The notes under the pieces: generated by a model
Seen by the model: the letters and a program-made list of their open reading frames with translations, nothing else
Told to the model about the DNA's origin: nothing
The model's database searches: none
In this document: piece by piece, positions 26,742 to 35,473 of the stretch
Numbering within the stretch: position 1 is the stretch's first letter
Layout: each line of letters begins with the position of its first letter
NCBI RefSeq assembly: GCF_000519305.1
Contig: NZ_JAFG01000012.1
Coordinates: 189 to 64,188 of the forward strand
DNA from: Mesorhizobium ciceri WSM4083
GTDB taxonomy: Bacteria > Pseudomonadota > Alphaproteobacteria > Rhizobiales > Rhizobiaceae
Direction: 5' to 3'
DNA length: 64,000 nucleotides
Translations under genes and position numbers: made by a program

Positions 26742-27275
26742 ATGACGGTTCACAAGAAGGTCCCCTTCGTCACGTTTCACACGCGTGTTCGCGATGAATC
26801 CGTTCAGGGGCCAAATCCATATCGCTGGGAAGACAAGACATCCGACGACTATTTTGCCGACAAGCGGGTCATACTGTTTTCGCTACCTGGCGCCTTCACG
26901 CCGACCTGCACGACCTACCAACTGCCGAAATTCGACGACCTCTATGACGAGTTCAAAAAGCAGGGGATCGACGCGATCTACTGTCTTTCCGTGAACGATG
27001 CCTTCGTCATGAACGCTTGGGGAAAATCCCTGGGTGTTCACAAGGTAGAGCTCATCCCTGACGGGTCAGGCGAGTTTACGCGCAAAATGGGCATGCTGGT
27101 GGCCAAGGACAATCTCGGATTCGGCATGCGCTCCTGGCGCTACGCCGCCCTCATCAGCAATGGCGTGGTGGAGAAATGGTTTGAGGAGGGTGGTTTCTCC
27201 GACAACTGCGAAGCCGACCCCTACCTGGTCTCATCCCCGCAAAACGTTCTTGAAACGCTCAAGGCTGCCGCATGA
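26742..27275 (+). CDS. prxS: Symbiotic peroxiredoxin PrxS (Prx5-type)
   Basis: A 177-residue thiol peroxidase of the Prx5/type II group. The peroxidatic cysteine lies in PGAFTPTCTTYQLP (about residue 56), preceded by VILFSLPG. A single other Cys occurs near the C-terminus in FSDNCEADPY. Further family features are IYCLSVNDAFVMNAWGKSLG and the GMRSWRYAALISNGVV strand. An AGAGGAGCAAG ribosome binding site precedes the ATG. In Rhizobium etli prxS lies directly upstream of rpoN2 and is NifA-activated in bacteroids (established knowledge). The same order and a NifA/sigma54 promoter are present here. Role: detoxifying peroxides formed during nitrogen fixation. Confidence 0.92.
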   Translation: MTVHKKVPFVTFHTRVRDESVQGPNPYRWEDKTSDDYFADKRVILFSLPGAFTPTCTTYQLPKFDDLYDEFKKQGIDAIYCLSVNDAFVMNAWGKSLGVHKVELIPDGSGEFTRKMGMLVAKDNLGFGMRSWRYAALISNGVVEKWFEEGGFSDNCEADPYLVSSPQNVLETLKAAA

Positions 27276-27345
27276 GTTAGAGGCGCCAAGCCTCACATAC
27301 AGTTGTAGCCGCCGGAGCCACGCTCGACAGGAGTTCGCGCTCGCC

Positions 27346-28812
27346 ATGCAATCCTCAGCAAGCCTGCTTCAGCGTCAGAAGCAATCCATGGTGGCATCGC
27401 CTCAGCTGATTGAGTCGATACGGTTGCTGCAACTGTCGCATACCGAACTGCATCAGTATCTGGGGCAGGAAATCGCGAAGAACCCTCTGTTGGAGCTGGC
27501 GTCAAACGATGATGGCGCGTCTGGACAAGATTCGTCGATGTCGGGGGAGGATTCCCAGATCGACATACGCGAAAAGGACTTCGCCAAGCCGATCAGTGCC
27601 GGCACGCCTGAGCGGCTCACGCAATCGAAGGCGACCCGCAACACGGCCAACGCCCCGTCGGGCGAAGGCAATGCCGTCGACAATTTTGCCGCTTTCACCG
27701 AAACATTGCACGACCATGTCGCTCACCAGATTGCCCTCACTCCATTCACATCGCAGCAGCGGCTGATTGCCGGCGAGCTTGCCGCGCATCTGGAGGAAAC
27801 CGGCTATCTGCGGGTAAGCCTGTCAGAACTGGCCGGCAGCCTGAACGTCCGAGAGGGCGATGTGGAACGGGTGCTCGCAACCATGCAGCACTTTGACCCA
27901 CCGGGACTCTTTGCGCGAACGCTCAGCGAATGCCTTGAGATCCAGTTGCGCCAGCGAGACCGGTTCGACCCGGCGATGGCAGCTTTGGTTGCCAATCTTC
28001 AGACGCTTGCGCGACGTGATTATCAGGCCTTGAAGCAGCTTTGCGGTGTCGACGAAGAGGACCTTCTCGACATGTTGCATGAAATCCGTGCGCTTGACCC
28101 CAAGCCTGGGAATCAGTTCCAAACCGGCGTGCTGGAATCCGTCGTGCCCGAGGTCTGGGTGACGCCCTGTCCCGGCGGTGGATGGCAAATCGAACTTGAT
28201 CCGAACACACTGCCCAAGCTGCTGATCAACCAAACCTATTACGCCGAAGTCTCGCGCGCGACCGCCCAAAATTCGAAAGATCAGGCATTTCTCAACCAGT
28301 GTCTGGAGAACGCGAACTGGCTGATCCGCAGCCTTGATCAGCGCGCCAAGACGATCCTTAAGGTCGCCACCGAAATCGTGCGCCAGCAGGAAGCCTTTTT
28401 GGAATACGGCATCGCGCATCTGAGGCCTCTCAATCTCAGGACTGTGGCCGACGCCATTAACGTGCACGAGTCCACGGTCAGCCGGGTGACCTCGAACAAA
28501 TACATGCTTACGCCCCGCGGTGTTTTCGAACTCAAGTACTTTTTCACCGTGGCGATCGCCTCCTGCGAAGGCGGTGACGCTCACTCCGCAGAATCTGTCC
28601 GCCATCTGATCAAGGCAATCATCGCCGCAGAATCGCTGCAGGAGGTACTTTCCGACGATGACATCGCAGCCCGGCTCATGGAAACGGGTATCCATGTTGC
28701 TCGCCGCACCGTCACCAAATATCGCGAGGCGATGAACATCCCCTCCTCGATACAACGACGCCGGGAAAGGCGCTTATGGCTCAACGGTGATCAAGGCCTG
28801 AAGGCATCTTAA
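27346..28812 (+). CDS. rpoN2: RNA polymerase sigma54 factor RpoN2
   Basis: A 488-residue sigma54. The ATG at 27346 is chosen because it follows ACAGGAG and starts the conserved N-terminal activator-interacting region: SLLQRQKQSMVASPQLIESI, LLQLSHTELHQYLGQEI, NPLLEL. The frame is open upstream to 27160 without similarity. An acidic Ser-rich linker (about 50-110) precedes the core-binding domain. The helix-turn-helix region contains LRTVADAINVHESTVSRVTSNKY (about 365-390), and near the C-terminus is the RpoN box ARRTVTKYREAMNIPSS. It is complete. Being 70 bases downstream of prxS, it is the symbiotic copy that serves NifA-dependent promoters such as those in this window. Confidence 0.95.
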   Translation: MQSSASLLQRQKQSMVASPQLIESIRLLQLSHTELHQYLGQEIAKNPLLELASNDDGASGQDSSMSGEDSQIDIREKDFAKPISAGTPERLTQSKATRNTANAPSGEGNAVDNFAAFTETLHDHVAHQIALTPFTSQQRLIAGELAAHLEETGYLRVSLSELAGSLNVREGDVERVLATMQHFDPPGLFARTLSECLEIQLRQRDRFDPAMAALVANLQTLARRDYQALKQLCGVDEEDLLDMLHEIRALDPKPGNQFQTGVLESVVPEVWVTPCPGGGWQIELDPNTLPKLLINQTYYAEVSRATAQNSKDQAFLNQCLENANWLIRSLDQRAKTILKVATEIVRQQEAFLEYGIAHLRPLNLRTVADAINVHESTVSRVTSNKYMLTPRGVFELKYFFTVAIASCEGGDAHSAESVRHLIKAIIAAESLQEVLSDDDIAARLMETGIHVARRTVTKYREAMNIPSSIQRRRERRLWLNGDQGLKAS

Positions 28813-28827
28813 GCTGACGAGCTACCC

Positions 28828-29481
28828 TTAGTCCAAAGCGATCCCGCTGTTGATGCGTGTGAGGCGGCTTTCGCCTTCCTCCGGACCGAAGCAGCCTTCA
28901 AATTCACTGCATTCCCGGCAGCTAGGCACGGTGCACAGCGAAAAACCTTCCGCCTCGCAGAGCTTGCGGTAAAAAAACTTCTTCCATTTCATGTTTTGGG
29001 TGTTGCCGGCTGCCAAGGTCGGGAAATGCGTGGCAAGCAGGCGGCTGAGCTCGGCCCGATTGACAAGGCCAAGGTCCTGCCACAGATGATCGTTGCGCAT
29101 CGAACGACGGGCGATGATCTTTGCGAAGCAGGCGCTCGCCGGGTTGTCTGGCCGAGCATGCGCCAAGAGCAAGTCGTGCAGAAGCTCTTCCTCCATCTCG
29201 GGCTCGGGATCGCATGCCTCTTCCAAGGCGAAGGCGTCGATCACAATTGCCGGGCAACAACGGGCGACGAGATCGCGCAGCTCGGCGCGGGAAAGCCCGG
29301 TTGAGTCCGTCGCCGTCGCCTCGCCGGCCTCAACCTCCTTGAGCGCGCACGACAGGACACAGGCAAGCACATGCTGGTCGAAGCCCTTTTCCAGCTCGGA
29401 GCCGCGTCTTTGGCCGGTGCCGAGACCGCCATCGCGATGGGCGAACATGGTCCCGTTCTCCTGGGTTGTCTCGTCGGTCAT
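28828..29481 (-). CDS. nifQ: NifQ, molybdenum donor for FeMo-cofactor synthesis
   Basis: A 217-residue NifQ. The C-terminal iron-sulfur binding signature C-x4-C-x2-C-x5-C is present (CTVPSCRECSEFEGC, about residues 186-200), preceded by the conserved MKWKKFFYRKLCEAEGFSLC context and by NDHLWQDLGLVNRAELSRLL. NifQ carries a Mo-Fe-S cluster and delivers molybdenum to the NifEN/NifH complex. The N-terminal 25 residues are not conserved-looking, so the start could lie further in. It is convergent with rpoN2, 15 bases away. I found no convincing -24/-12 element directly upstream. Confidence 0.92.
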   Translation of the reverse strand: MTDETTQENGTMFAHRDGGLGTGQRRGSELEKGFDQHVLACVLSCALKEVEAGEATATDSTGLSRAELRDLVARCCPAIVIDAFALEEACDPEPEMEEELLHDLLLAHARPDNPASACFAKIIARRSMRNDHLWQDLGLVNRAELSRLLATHFPTLAAGNTQNMKWKKFFYRKLCEAEGFSLCTVPSCRECSEFEGCFGPEEGESRLTRINSGIALD

Positions 29482-29756
29482 GCAGAGACGCTATCGGCCA
29501 CTGTCTGGCAGTCAGACTCGGGCACAGTGCACCGCTAACCGCAGGCATGGTCGAGAACAGGCTGGTGCGGTTGAGCTCGTGGTCAAAGCCATCGTCCTCG
29601 CCTTCTGCGGCCGGCGCATTTCACCTGCGTGGTCAATGGCATCAGAACGCACGACCTCGCGCGCGCAGTTTTTGAAGCGGCGGCCGCAGCCGATGCTACT
29701 GGCGCTGTGTCTATTGATGAGATGGCAGGCACCCTCTGCATCATGCGGTTGCGAAT
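29482..29756. other. Spacer between nifQ and the luciferase-like gene
   Basis: About 275 bases, no gene or promoter identified. Both flanking genes are on the minus strand, so nifQ may be read through from the P450 cluster upstream. Confidence 0.4.
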
Positions 29757-30809
29757 TCAAACCCGCGCATGACCAAGCGACTTGTTGATCGCTGGAATGA
29801 TCTTCTCGCCCCAGCGATCCATCTGGCGCAGCATCGTCTTTTGGTCGAAATCTCCCAACTGGGTCTGGATTGCGATCTGGTCCGGCTTCAAGATGTCGAT
29901 CTCTTCCAGCAGTCGTTCGATTACGCGATTCAAGCTGCCGATCGGCAGGTTCTCGCGCATGGTTTCGAATGACAGATCCTGCTGGGTCGGCGTTTCCTGC
30001 AGCAGATAGCCGTCCACGCTCTGCTCGCGCCGCTCATGCAGCGCTTCAGAAAGCCGGCGTTGGAAGCGCGCATTGTCGAGATAGCTGTTGATCTCTGCCT
30101 CGTCGTCGCTGGCATAGCAGCAACGCAGCAAAGATATCTTGGCGTCCGTGACTTTCCTGCCCTCGGAAGCCGCGGCCTTTTCGATCGTTGTGCGCAGCGT
30201 GCTCAAACTTTCCAGGCCATTGTGCAATGCTGTGACAAATAAATTGAGTCCCTCACGATAGGCCCGGCTCATGCGCGCGGACCCGCTGGCGATCCAGATC
30301 GGAGGGGTCGGCTTTTGGACGACGCGCACCGATGTTGCCGTCAGCGGTATCGTCTCATACCGGCCGTGATGCTCGAAGATGTCCTGCTTGAGACCCTTGA
30401 GAAGGATGTCCAAATATTCCGAGAAGACGGCGGGCGCCCCATCAATATCCACGCCGAAGCGCTCAAACTCGAATTGCTGATACCCCAAGCCGAGGCCGAG
30501 CTCGAGACGGCCGTTCGAAACGATGTCAGCGAAGCCGACCTCGGACAGCAGGCGCTGTGGCTGATAGAGCGGCAGCACGCACACGGCAGTGCCGAGGCGA
30601 ATGGTGCTCGTCACCCCGGCGCAGTGGGCCACCATCATCAAGGGCGACGGAATGAGGCTGTAATTGTTGAAGTGGTGCTCGGCGAACCAGGCTGTATTGA
30701 AGCCAGCCTGCTCCGATACGACCGCCTGTTCGATGGAGTTGCGGATGACGCTGTCGCAAGATTGATGATAGCCGCGTTGAGCAGCCAGGATGAAGGTGGC
30801 AAATTCCAT
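29757..30809 (-). CDS. LLM-class flavin-dependent oxidoreductase (luciferase-like)
   Basis: A 350-residue member of the bacterial luciferase-like monooxygenase family. The start MEFATFILAAQRGYHQ is followed by VVSEQAGFNTAWFAEHHF (the AEHHF motif) and IRLGTAVCVLPLYQPQRLLSEVGFADIVSNGRLELGLGLGYQ, the standard FMN/F420-binding barrel features, and later PPIWIASGSARMSRAYREGLN. These enzymes use reduced FMN (or F420) to oxygenate small substrates. It is last in the P450-ferredoxin-NTF2-SDR-LLM gene series on the minus strand. A homologous arrangement (y4vJ beside y4vI and y4vG) occurs on the Sinorhizobium fredii NGR234 symbiotic plasmid, from memory. Substrate unknown. Confidence 0.88.
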   Translation of the reverse strand: MEFATFILAAQRGYHQSCDSVIRNSIEQAVVSEQAGFNTAWFAEHHFNNYSLIPSPLMMVAHCAGVTSTIRLGTAVCVLPLYQPQRLLSEVGFADIVSNGRLELGLGLGYQQFEFERFGVDIDGAPAVFSEYLDILLKGLKQDIFEHHGRYETIPLTATSVRVVQKPTPPIWIASGSARMSRAYREGLNLFVTALHNGLESLSTLRTTIEKAAASEGRKVTDAKISLLRCCYASDDEAEINSYLDNARFQRRLSEALHERREQSVDGYLLQETPTQQDLSFETMRENLPIGSLNRVIERLLEEIDILKPDQIAIQTQLGDFDQKTMLRQMDRWGEKIIPAINKSLGHARV

Positions 30810-31101
30810 GGTGCTTCCTTTGCTCGCAGAAGGGTTGGCCGATCATGGGCCGGCTCGGCATCCGCACGGTTGCTCGCCATATCGATCTGGCGCTTGGCGG
30901 GGCGGGATTCTTCGGCAGACCGCGCGCATACTGCGTGCTGGGGCGCTCCCAAAGTTGGAGCTGCTTCAACCCGGAGGAACATCCGCGCCGCTGATGACAT
31001 CCTCGACCGCGGCCGCCCTGTGGGGGCGCGCAGCCGGGAACTCCAACGTTTTTCGTCGGCATCGAAAGGCCACAGCACGTGGCATTGCGCATGGGCGTCC
31101 A

Positions 31102-32703
31102 TCAACCCGCGGCCTCCGCAAAACCGTGGTCAGGGAGGCCGCCAGTGTCTCCTGCATCGCCAAACGAGGTCCAGCCACCGTCCACGTAAAGGGTCGAGCC
31201 GCTGATGTACGAGGCGTCAGAGGAAGCAAGGAAAAACACCGCATCCGCGACCTCTTCCGGCCGTCCCATCCTGCCCATCGGGATGCGTCGTGCGATCAAA
31301 TTCAAATCGATGCGACCGGCCCTGGCCAACTGATCAATGGCAGGCGTGCGGATGCAACCAGGAGCGACGGTGGCTGTGCGAATGCCGACCGGCCCAAGTT
31401 CGGCCGCCATGCATCGGGACAGCATATCCATCGCCGCTCTCGAGGCGCCATAGATATGGCGTGGCGCGAAGGGCAGAAAGCAGTCGATCGATGCGAGATT
31501 GAGGATCACGCTGCCCGGGCACATCACCTTGATCGCCTCGCGCGCACAGGTGAAAGCACCGGTGATATTGACGTCCAGGACGTGTTCTATCCCTACCGGC
31601 GTTTCTTCAATGCCTGAACTGAAAGCCTCGGCGACAGCAGCACAGTTGACGAGGACATCGATGCGTCCGAATCGCCCCCGCAGGTCGTTGAACAGCGCCA
31701 CCACCTCGCTTTCGAGGGCCACATCCACGGACTGCGCCAGGCTCCTTCCGCCCAGCGATCCAGGGAGCGCTGTGGCGGCAGCGTAGTCCCTATCTGCAAT
31801 TACGACGGTATCGCCGTTGGCGGTGAAACGGCGAACAATGGCGGCGCCGGCGCCGTTTGCGCCGCCCGTGACGACCACGATTCGTGAGTCGGTGGGTTCG
31901 GCCTTACAGGAAAGCTCGTTTCGGGGTGCCCCTTCCACTGCGGCATGCGCATCCCCTGCCTGGTTGAATGTCATCCAGCCGCCATCGACCGCCAGCACCG
32001 ATCCGGTGATGTAGCTCGCCTGCGGGCTGGCCAGAAAGCGGGCGACCCGGGCGATCTCGTCGGCCCGCGCCATCCGCCCCATCGGTACGCGGCGGCGCAT
32101 CGCCGCCGGGTCCATTTTGCGCGCCCGTTCCAGTGCTGCAATCATCGGCGTGTGCACGCAGCCCGGCGCTACCGCTGTGACGCGGACGCCGCGTGAAGCC
32201 CACTCGCAAGCCAGCGACTTCGTCAACGAGATCAGACCCGCTTTTGAAGCGGCGTAGGCGTTGCGTTTGGGATTGCTGATAATGCCCGCTATCGAGGCGA
32301 TATTGACGATTGCGCTGCCCGGCCCCATGCGCCTGGCGGCTTCGCGGGACATGAGCAACGGCCCAACTAGATTTACTGCCAGGCCGCGACGGAAGGCGTC
32401 GACGCCCGAGTCAACTGTCGCAGTCATGGTCGGCCCGACGGCTGCGTTGTTGATGAGGACGTCGAGCTGCGCGAACTGAGCTTGGAGCCGGCCATAGAGT
32501 GCGCGCACTTCCTCCTCTCGCGAGACGTCGCATTCGAGGCCCAGATGCGGATGGCCGCAGTCACGAGCCAGTTCAACCACGCCCCTGCCGGGGAGGTCGA
32601 CCGCAACAACAGTGTCCCCATCCCCGGCCAGGATACTGACCAGGGCGCGGCCGATTCCCCCCGCGGCCCCTGTGATGATCACGATGCGCCCGGCCTGCTT
32701 CAC
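31102..32703 (-). CDS. Double-domain short-chain dehydrogenase (two fused SDRs)
   Basis: A 533-residue protein with two complete classical SDR units in tandem. Unit 1 (about 1-245): TGAAGGIGRAL, NNAAVG, IVNIASIAG, YAASKAGLISLTKSLA and the C-terminal SYITGSVLAVDGGW. Unit 2 (about 270-515): VTGGANGAGAAIV, VNCAAVA, LNLASIDC, YGASRAAMDMLSRCMA and SYISGSTLYVDGGW. Unit 1 keeps the Ser-Tyr-xxx-Lys triad. In unit 2 the Lys after Tyr is replaced by Arg (YGASR), so it may be catalytically altered. The fusion resembles y4vI of NGR234 (recalled). Two consecutive dehydrogenations or a pseudo-heterodimer with one active site are possible. Confidence 0.9.
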   Translation of the reverse strand: MKQAGRIVIITGAAGGIGRALVSILAGDGDTVVAVDLPGRGVVELARDCGHPHLGLECDVSREEEVRALYGRLQAQFAQLDVLINNAAVGPTMTATVDSGVDAFRRGLAVNLVGPLLMSREAARRMGPGSAIVNIASIAGIISNPKRNAYAASKAGLISLTKSLACEWASRGVRVTAVAPGCVHTPMIAALERARKMDPAAMRRRVPMGRMARADEIARVARFLASPQASYITGSVLAVDGGWMTFNQAGDAHAAVEGAPRNELSCKAEPTDSRIVVVTGGANGAGAAIVRRFTANGDTVVIADRDYAAATALPGSLGGRSLAQSVDVALESEVVALFNDLRGRFGRIDVLVNCAAVAEAFSSGIEETPVGIEHVLDVNITGAFTCAREAIKVMCPGSVILNLASIDCFLPFAPRHIYGASRAAMDMLSRCMAAELGPVGIRTATVAPGCIRTPAIDQLARAGRIDLNLIARRIPMGRMGRPEEVADAVFFLASSDASYISGSTLYVDGGWTSFGDAGDTGGLPDHGFAEAAG

Positions 32704-32923
32704 GGGATCTTGCTGCGGGCATCAGCAATTCCTGCCCGTCGGACCGCGGAATGCTGCGCCGCGCTAAAGCAAAAACTGCTTGGGAATACTTGGCCCTGCG
32801 TTACCGCAGTGTGAGCAACATAGCAGGCCGCCCTCCCCATCGGGCCGCTGCCGGGCAGAAACGCTATGTCCTCGGCTGCGTCCGTGCCGGGCAGAATTGC
32901 GCCGGGATTGCTGTCTGTAATCA

Positions 32924-33508
32924 TCACAGACCTTGTCTTCGATCGCCGCCCAGGCTCGGAACCTCTGCTTCGTGGCGAGGAGGGATGCGATGCTTTGCGA
33001 GCGCATAGACCGCGTCAACCGGACGAGGTGCGCCGATCGGCTGCCGCCGGCCAAACCGTTCTGCCTCAGGCACCGCGGGTGGGACCTGCTCCTCGACCCA
33101 ATCGTAGACCACCGTCCGTTCGGAGATCCGCCACTGCCCTTGCCTCTTCTCAAACAGATCGCAGTAGCGGCCGCAGAGCAGCATCTGGCGTACTTCTCCG
33201 TCCTCGTCCGGGCCGCGTTGCTTTGCTGAGAAATAGCTCTCGACGGCGGCCTCTGCCTGGCTGATGAATTCGATCAGCACGTTCGTGATCCGATGGATGT
33301 TTCGCGGTCCGGTCTTGAAGACCACGAGCGCCGACCGGATGAAACCTTCTGCCGAGCCGCAATAGGCTCCATGATTGTCGTGCGCATCTGGCCAGTACGC
33401 GCTGCGCAGCGCCGCCTCATCCGCGCGGTCAATCCCGCGGCAGTACCGATAAAGGCAATCGCGGATCGCTTCGCGGTCGAGTAATTCCGTGATTTTTTCT
33501 TGGTCCAT
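32924..33508 (-). CDS. NTF2-like (SnoaL-type) protein of the P450 cluster
   Basis: About 194 residues from the ATG at 33508 (MDQEKITELLDREAIRDCLYRY). A longer frame from 33571 adds unrelated residues. The start is typical of SnoaL_4/NTF2 folds: IRDCLYRYCRGIDRADEAALRSAYWPDAHDNHG, then IHRITNVLIEF, VESYFSAKQR, LLCGRYCDLFEKRQGQWRISERTVVYDW. These small cone-shaped proteins act as isomerases, dehydratases, or small subunits of ring hydroxylases. The last 25 residues look less conserved. It lies between ferredoxin and the double SDR on the same strand, so probably acts on the same substrate. Confidence 0.8.
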   Translation of the reverse strand: MDQEKITELLDREAIRDCLYRYCRGIDRADEAALRSAYWPDAHDNHGAYCGSAEGFIRSALVVFKTGPRNIHRITNVLIEFISQAEAAVESYFSAKQRGPDEDGEVRQMLLCGRYCDLFEKRQGQWRISERTVVYDWVEEQVPPAVPEAERFGRRQPIGAPRPVDAVYALAKHRIPPRHEAEVPSLGGDRRQGL

Positions 33509-33633
33509 CGGTCCTGTCGCAACACTGAACTGGGAAGGCGTTCGCGCGCTCGCCCACCGTTTGCGCGTCATGTGGAGTGGCTTGAGATGTCCCTTGCGCA
33601 GCTGCGACGAGAACGGTGGATCAGAGGACGCAA

Positions 33634-33918
33634 TTATCCTGGCCAGCGTGCCGCCACATTGACGGAGGTTGATTTAAGCTCGTCCGGGCCGCGTTCGACT
33701 GAGTCCGGCTCACGCTGCGCAGCGGGCGTGCGGTCCACTTCCAGCGCACGTTCGGGGCAGGATTGCGCGCCTTGCAGCGCGAGCAACTGCTCCCCCGCCG
33801 TAATCTCGATGTCACCGGGCAGGATGTAGCCCTCGTCATCAAGCTTGAAGATCTCCGGCGCTTGCGCCGAGCAACGCGCGTGGCCCTGGCATTTGGTGTT
33901 GTGGACGATAATGCGCAT
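33634..33918 (-). CDS. 3Fe-4S ferredoxin partner of the P450
   Basis: From the ATG at 33918 a 94-residue protein starts MRIIVHNTKCQGHARCSAQAPEIFKLDDEGYI and later has GAQSCPERALEVD. The cysteine pattern C-x5-C ... C-P with His in place of the second cluster cysteine is that of single 3Fe-4S ferredoxins that feed bacterial P450s. The frame extends to 33987, but that portion overlaps the P450 end region and has no ferredoxin character. Its start is about 60 bases after the P450 stop. A ferredoxin reductase is not encoded nearby. Confidence 0.88.
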   Translation of the reverse strand: MRIIVHNTKCQGHARCSAQAPEIFKLDDEGYILPGDIEITAGEQLLALQGAQSCPERALEVDRTPAAQREPDSVERGPDELKSTSVNVAARWPG

Positions 33919-33977
33919 AGCGCTGCCTACCTTGTCGCTCGCGCCATTGTCTGCGCCGTGTCTCGGGGCGGCCGTCG

Positions 33978-35195
33978 TCATGACCAATCCAGGACCAGAT
34001 TTTCAATCCCGAACACATGGCCGCCATAGGTGATGGGCGATGTACCCTTCTTGATCCGGAAAGCCGGTATGCGCGCCAGCCACTCCTCCAAGGCAATGAC
34101 AATCTCCCGTCGGGCAAGGTGTGAGCCAATGCAACGATGGGGTCCATAGCCAAAGGCGGCGTGGCGATTGTTCTCTCGGGCCAGATCGACCGTGTTGGGG
34201 CATTCGAATTCTGCCGGGTCACGATTTGCGATCATCGTCGCGCAGGAAACATAATCCCCCTTGCGGATCGGCGCGCCTTCGAAGTCGATATCCTTCCTTG
34301 CCACGCGGAGCATCTGAATGGGCGGATAGGCGCGCAGCAATTCTTCGGCTGCGAGCGCAATCCGCTCCGGTTCGCTGCGCAGCAGTTCCTGATCTTCGGG
34401 GTTGCGCGCGAGATAGGCCAGGTCGAAGCCTATAGCTGCTGCGACGCTGTCGAGTCCCGCGACGAACACAAGCACGCCAATGCCACGGACTTCCTCGTCG
34501 GTCAGCCGGCGACCCTCGAGCTCGGCCTGCACGATGAAGCTGATAAAATCATCGACGGGCTCCTTGCGGCGCAAGGCTGTAAGTTCGTCGATGAAGTCCA
34601 CGATCGTCCGGGCAGCCGCCGATCGTTCAGGGCGATCGCCGTGGAGCAGCTCTTGCCCCCAGCGGACAAATGTATCGAGCCTGTCATCCGGCAAGCCCAG
34701 AAAACGAAGGGAGATGCTGACCGCGAAAGGGAAGGCGAAATCTTTCGTGACGTCGCAGCTTGAGCCCGATGCGGCGATTCTGTCGATGAGCAAGACCGCT
34801 CGCTCGCGGACAGCGGGCTCCAGTTCCGCCACCCGCTTTGGCGAGAGCAGCGGATTGAGGAGTGAGCGAAAGACACCGTGGGCCGGTGGATCGAGCTCAA
34901 GCGGGATTGTCGGCCAGCTTTCATCCAGCGCGGCTGAAAAAAGTTTACGATGGCTGGAAAAGTTTTCGGCGTCCTGCAGCACCCGGCGCTGATCTGCGGC
35001 GCGAGTGATGACCCAGGTGCCCAGGCCATCTTGCGTATTGTAGGGAGAATAAAAGATTGGCGGCCCGCTGTGGACGCAAGCGACCGCTGCGTGCGGGTCC
35101 CCGTTGGGCGTCCGTTGCATGCCTGGCGACGTAAAGAGGCTGAAGTCCCTGACCATTTCGCGCGGGACATGATCTGGAACGCGGCTGACCGGCAT
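33978..35195 (-). CDS. Cytochrome P450 (CYP127-like), symbiosis-associated
   Basis: A 405-residue soluble bacterial P450. Visible are the I-helix oxygen-activating motif (VFVAGLDSVAAAIGFD), the K-helix ExxR (EELLR), the PPIQMLRVARKD substrate-side strand and the haem-binding loop AFGYGPHRCIGSHLARRE with the Cys ligand. The N-terminus (MPVSRVPDHVPREMVRDFSLFTSPGM) has no membrane anchor. It is the first gene after a sigma54 promoter with a NifA site, leading the 3Fe-4S ferredoxin, NTF2-like protein, double SDR and LLM oxidoreductase. The set recalls the y4v cluster of NGR234 with its CYP127 (memory, unverified). This is distinct from the rhizobial gibberellin operon. Substrate unknown. Confidence 0.92.
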   Translation of the reverse strand: MPVSRVPDHVPREMVRDFSLFTSPGMQRTPNGDPHAAVACVHSGPPIFYSPYNTQDGLGTWVITRAADQRRVLQDAENFSSHRKLFSAALDESWPTIPLELDPPAHGVFRSLLNPLLSPKRVAELEPAVRERAVLLIDRIAASGSSCDVTKDFAFPFAVSISLRFLGLPDDRLDTFVRWGQELLHGDRPERSAAARTIVDFIDELTALRRKEPVDDFISFIVQAELEGRRLTDEEVRGIGVLVFVAGLDSVAAAIGFDLAYLARNPEDQELLRSEPERIALAAEELLRAYPPIQMLRVARKDIDFEGAPIRKGDYVSCATMIANRDPAEFECPNTVDLARENNRHAAFGYGPHRCIGSHLARREIVIALEEWLARIPAFRIKKGTSPITYGGHVFGIENLVLDWS

Positions 35196-35356
35196 TTGGC
35201 TCTCCTATGTTTCAGGCGTTGTTTGCGTTCGATTGGCGATCGCACGGCAGGTCACACCATGGATTGACCACGCGTGGTACGTTCCGGCCCAGGCGTACTG
35301 ATCGGGCAATGAGATGCGCTCAAATGAACCAACATGCCGCCTGACAAAATCGTCAG

Positions 35357-35372
35357 GGCAAGTTGCGTGCCG
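35357..35372 (-). promoter_or_regulatory. Sigma54 promoter of the P450 cluster
   Basis: The minus strand reads CGGCACGCAACTTGCC, matching -24 GGCACG and -12 TTGC with exact GG-N10-GC spacing. It lies about 160 bases upstream of the P450 ATG and 66 bases downstream of a perfect NifA site. Confidence 0.82.
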
Positions 35373-35437
35373 TTTAACGCACCCCTTGCGTTGCCGCATA
35401 ATTGCCCGCAACCAGTGGCCGGGTCTTGGCCGCCTGT

Positions 35438-35453
35438 TGTTCGGCTTGCGACA
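35438..35453 (-). promoter_or_regulatory. NifA UAS of the P450 cluster
   Basis: TGTTCGGCTTGCGACA is a perfect TGT-N10-ACA site. Next to it (35458-35473) is a second, one-base-degenerate site, so the whole is the same tandem module as at 26024-26059, read on the opposite strand. Confidence 0.82.
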
Positions 35454-35473
35454 TTCTTGCTCAGCTTCGAACA

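Noticed and set aside
30315..31617. Plus-strand frames across the LLM and SDR genes
   Set aside because: Antisense shadows; the minus-strand proteins show clear family motifs.
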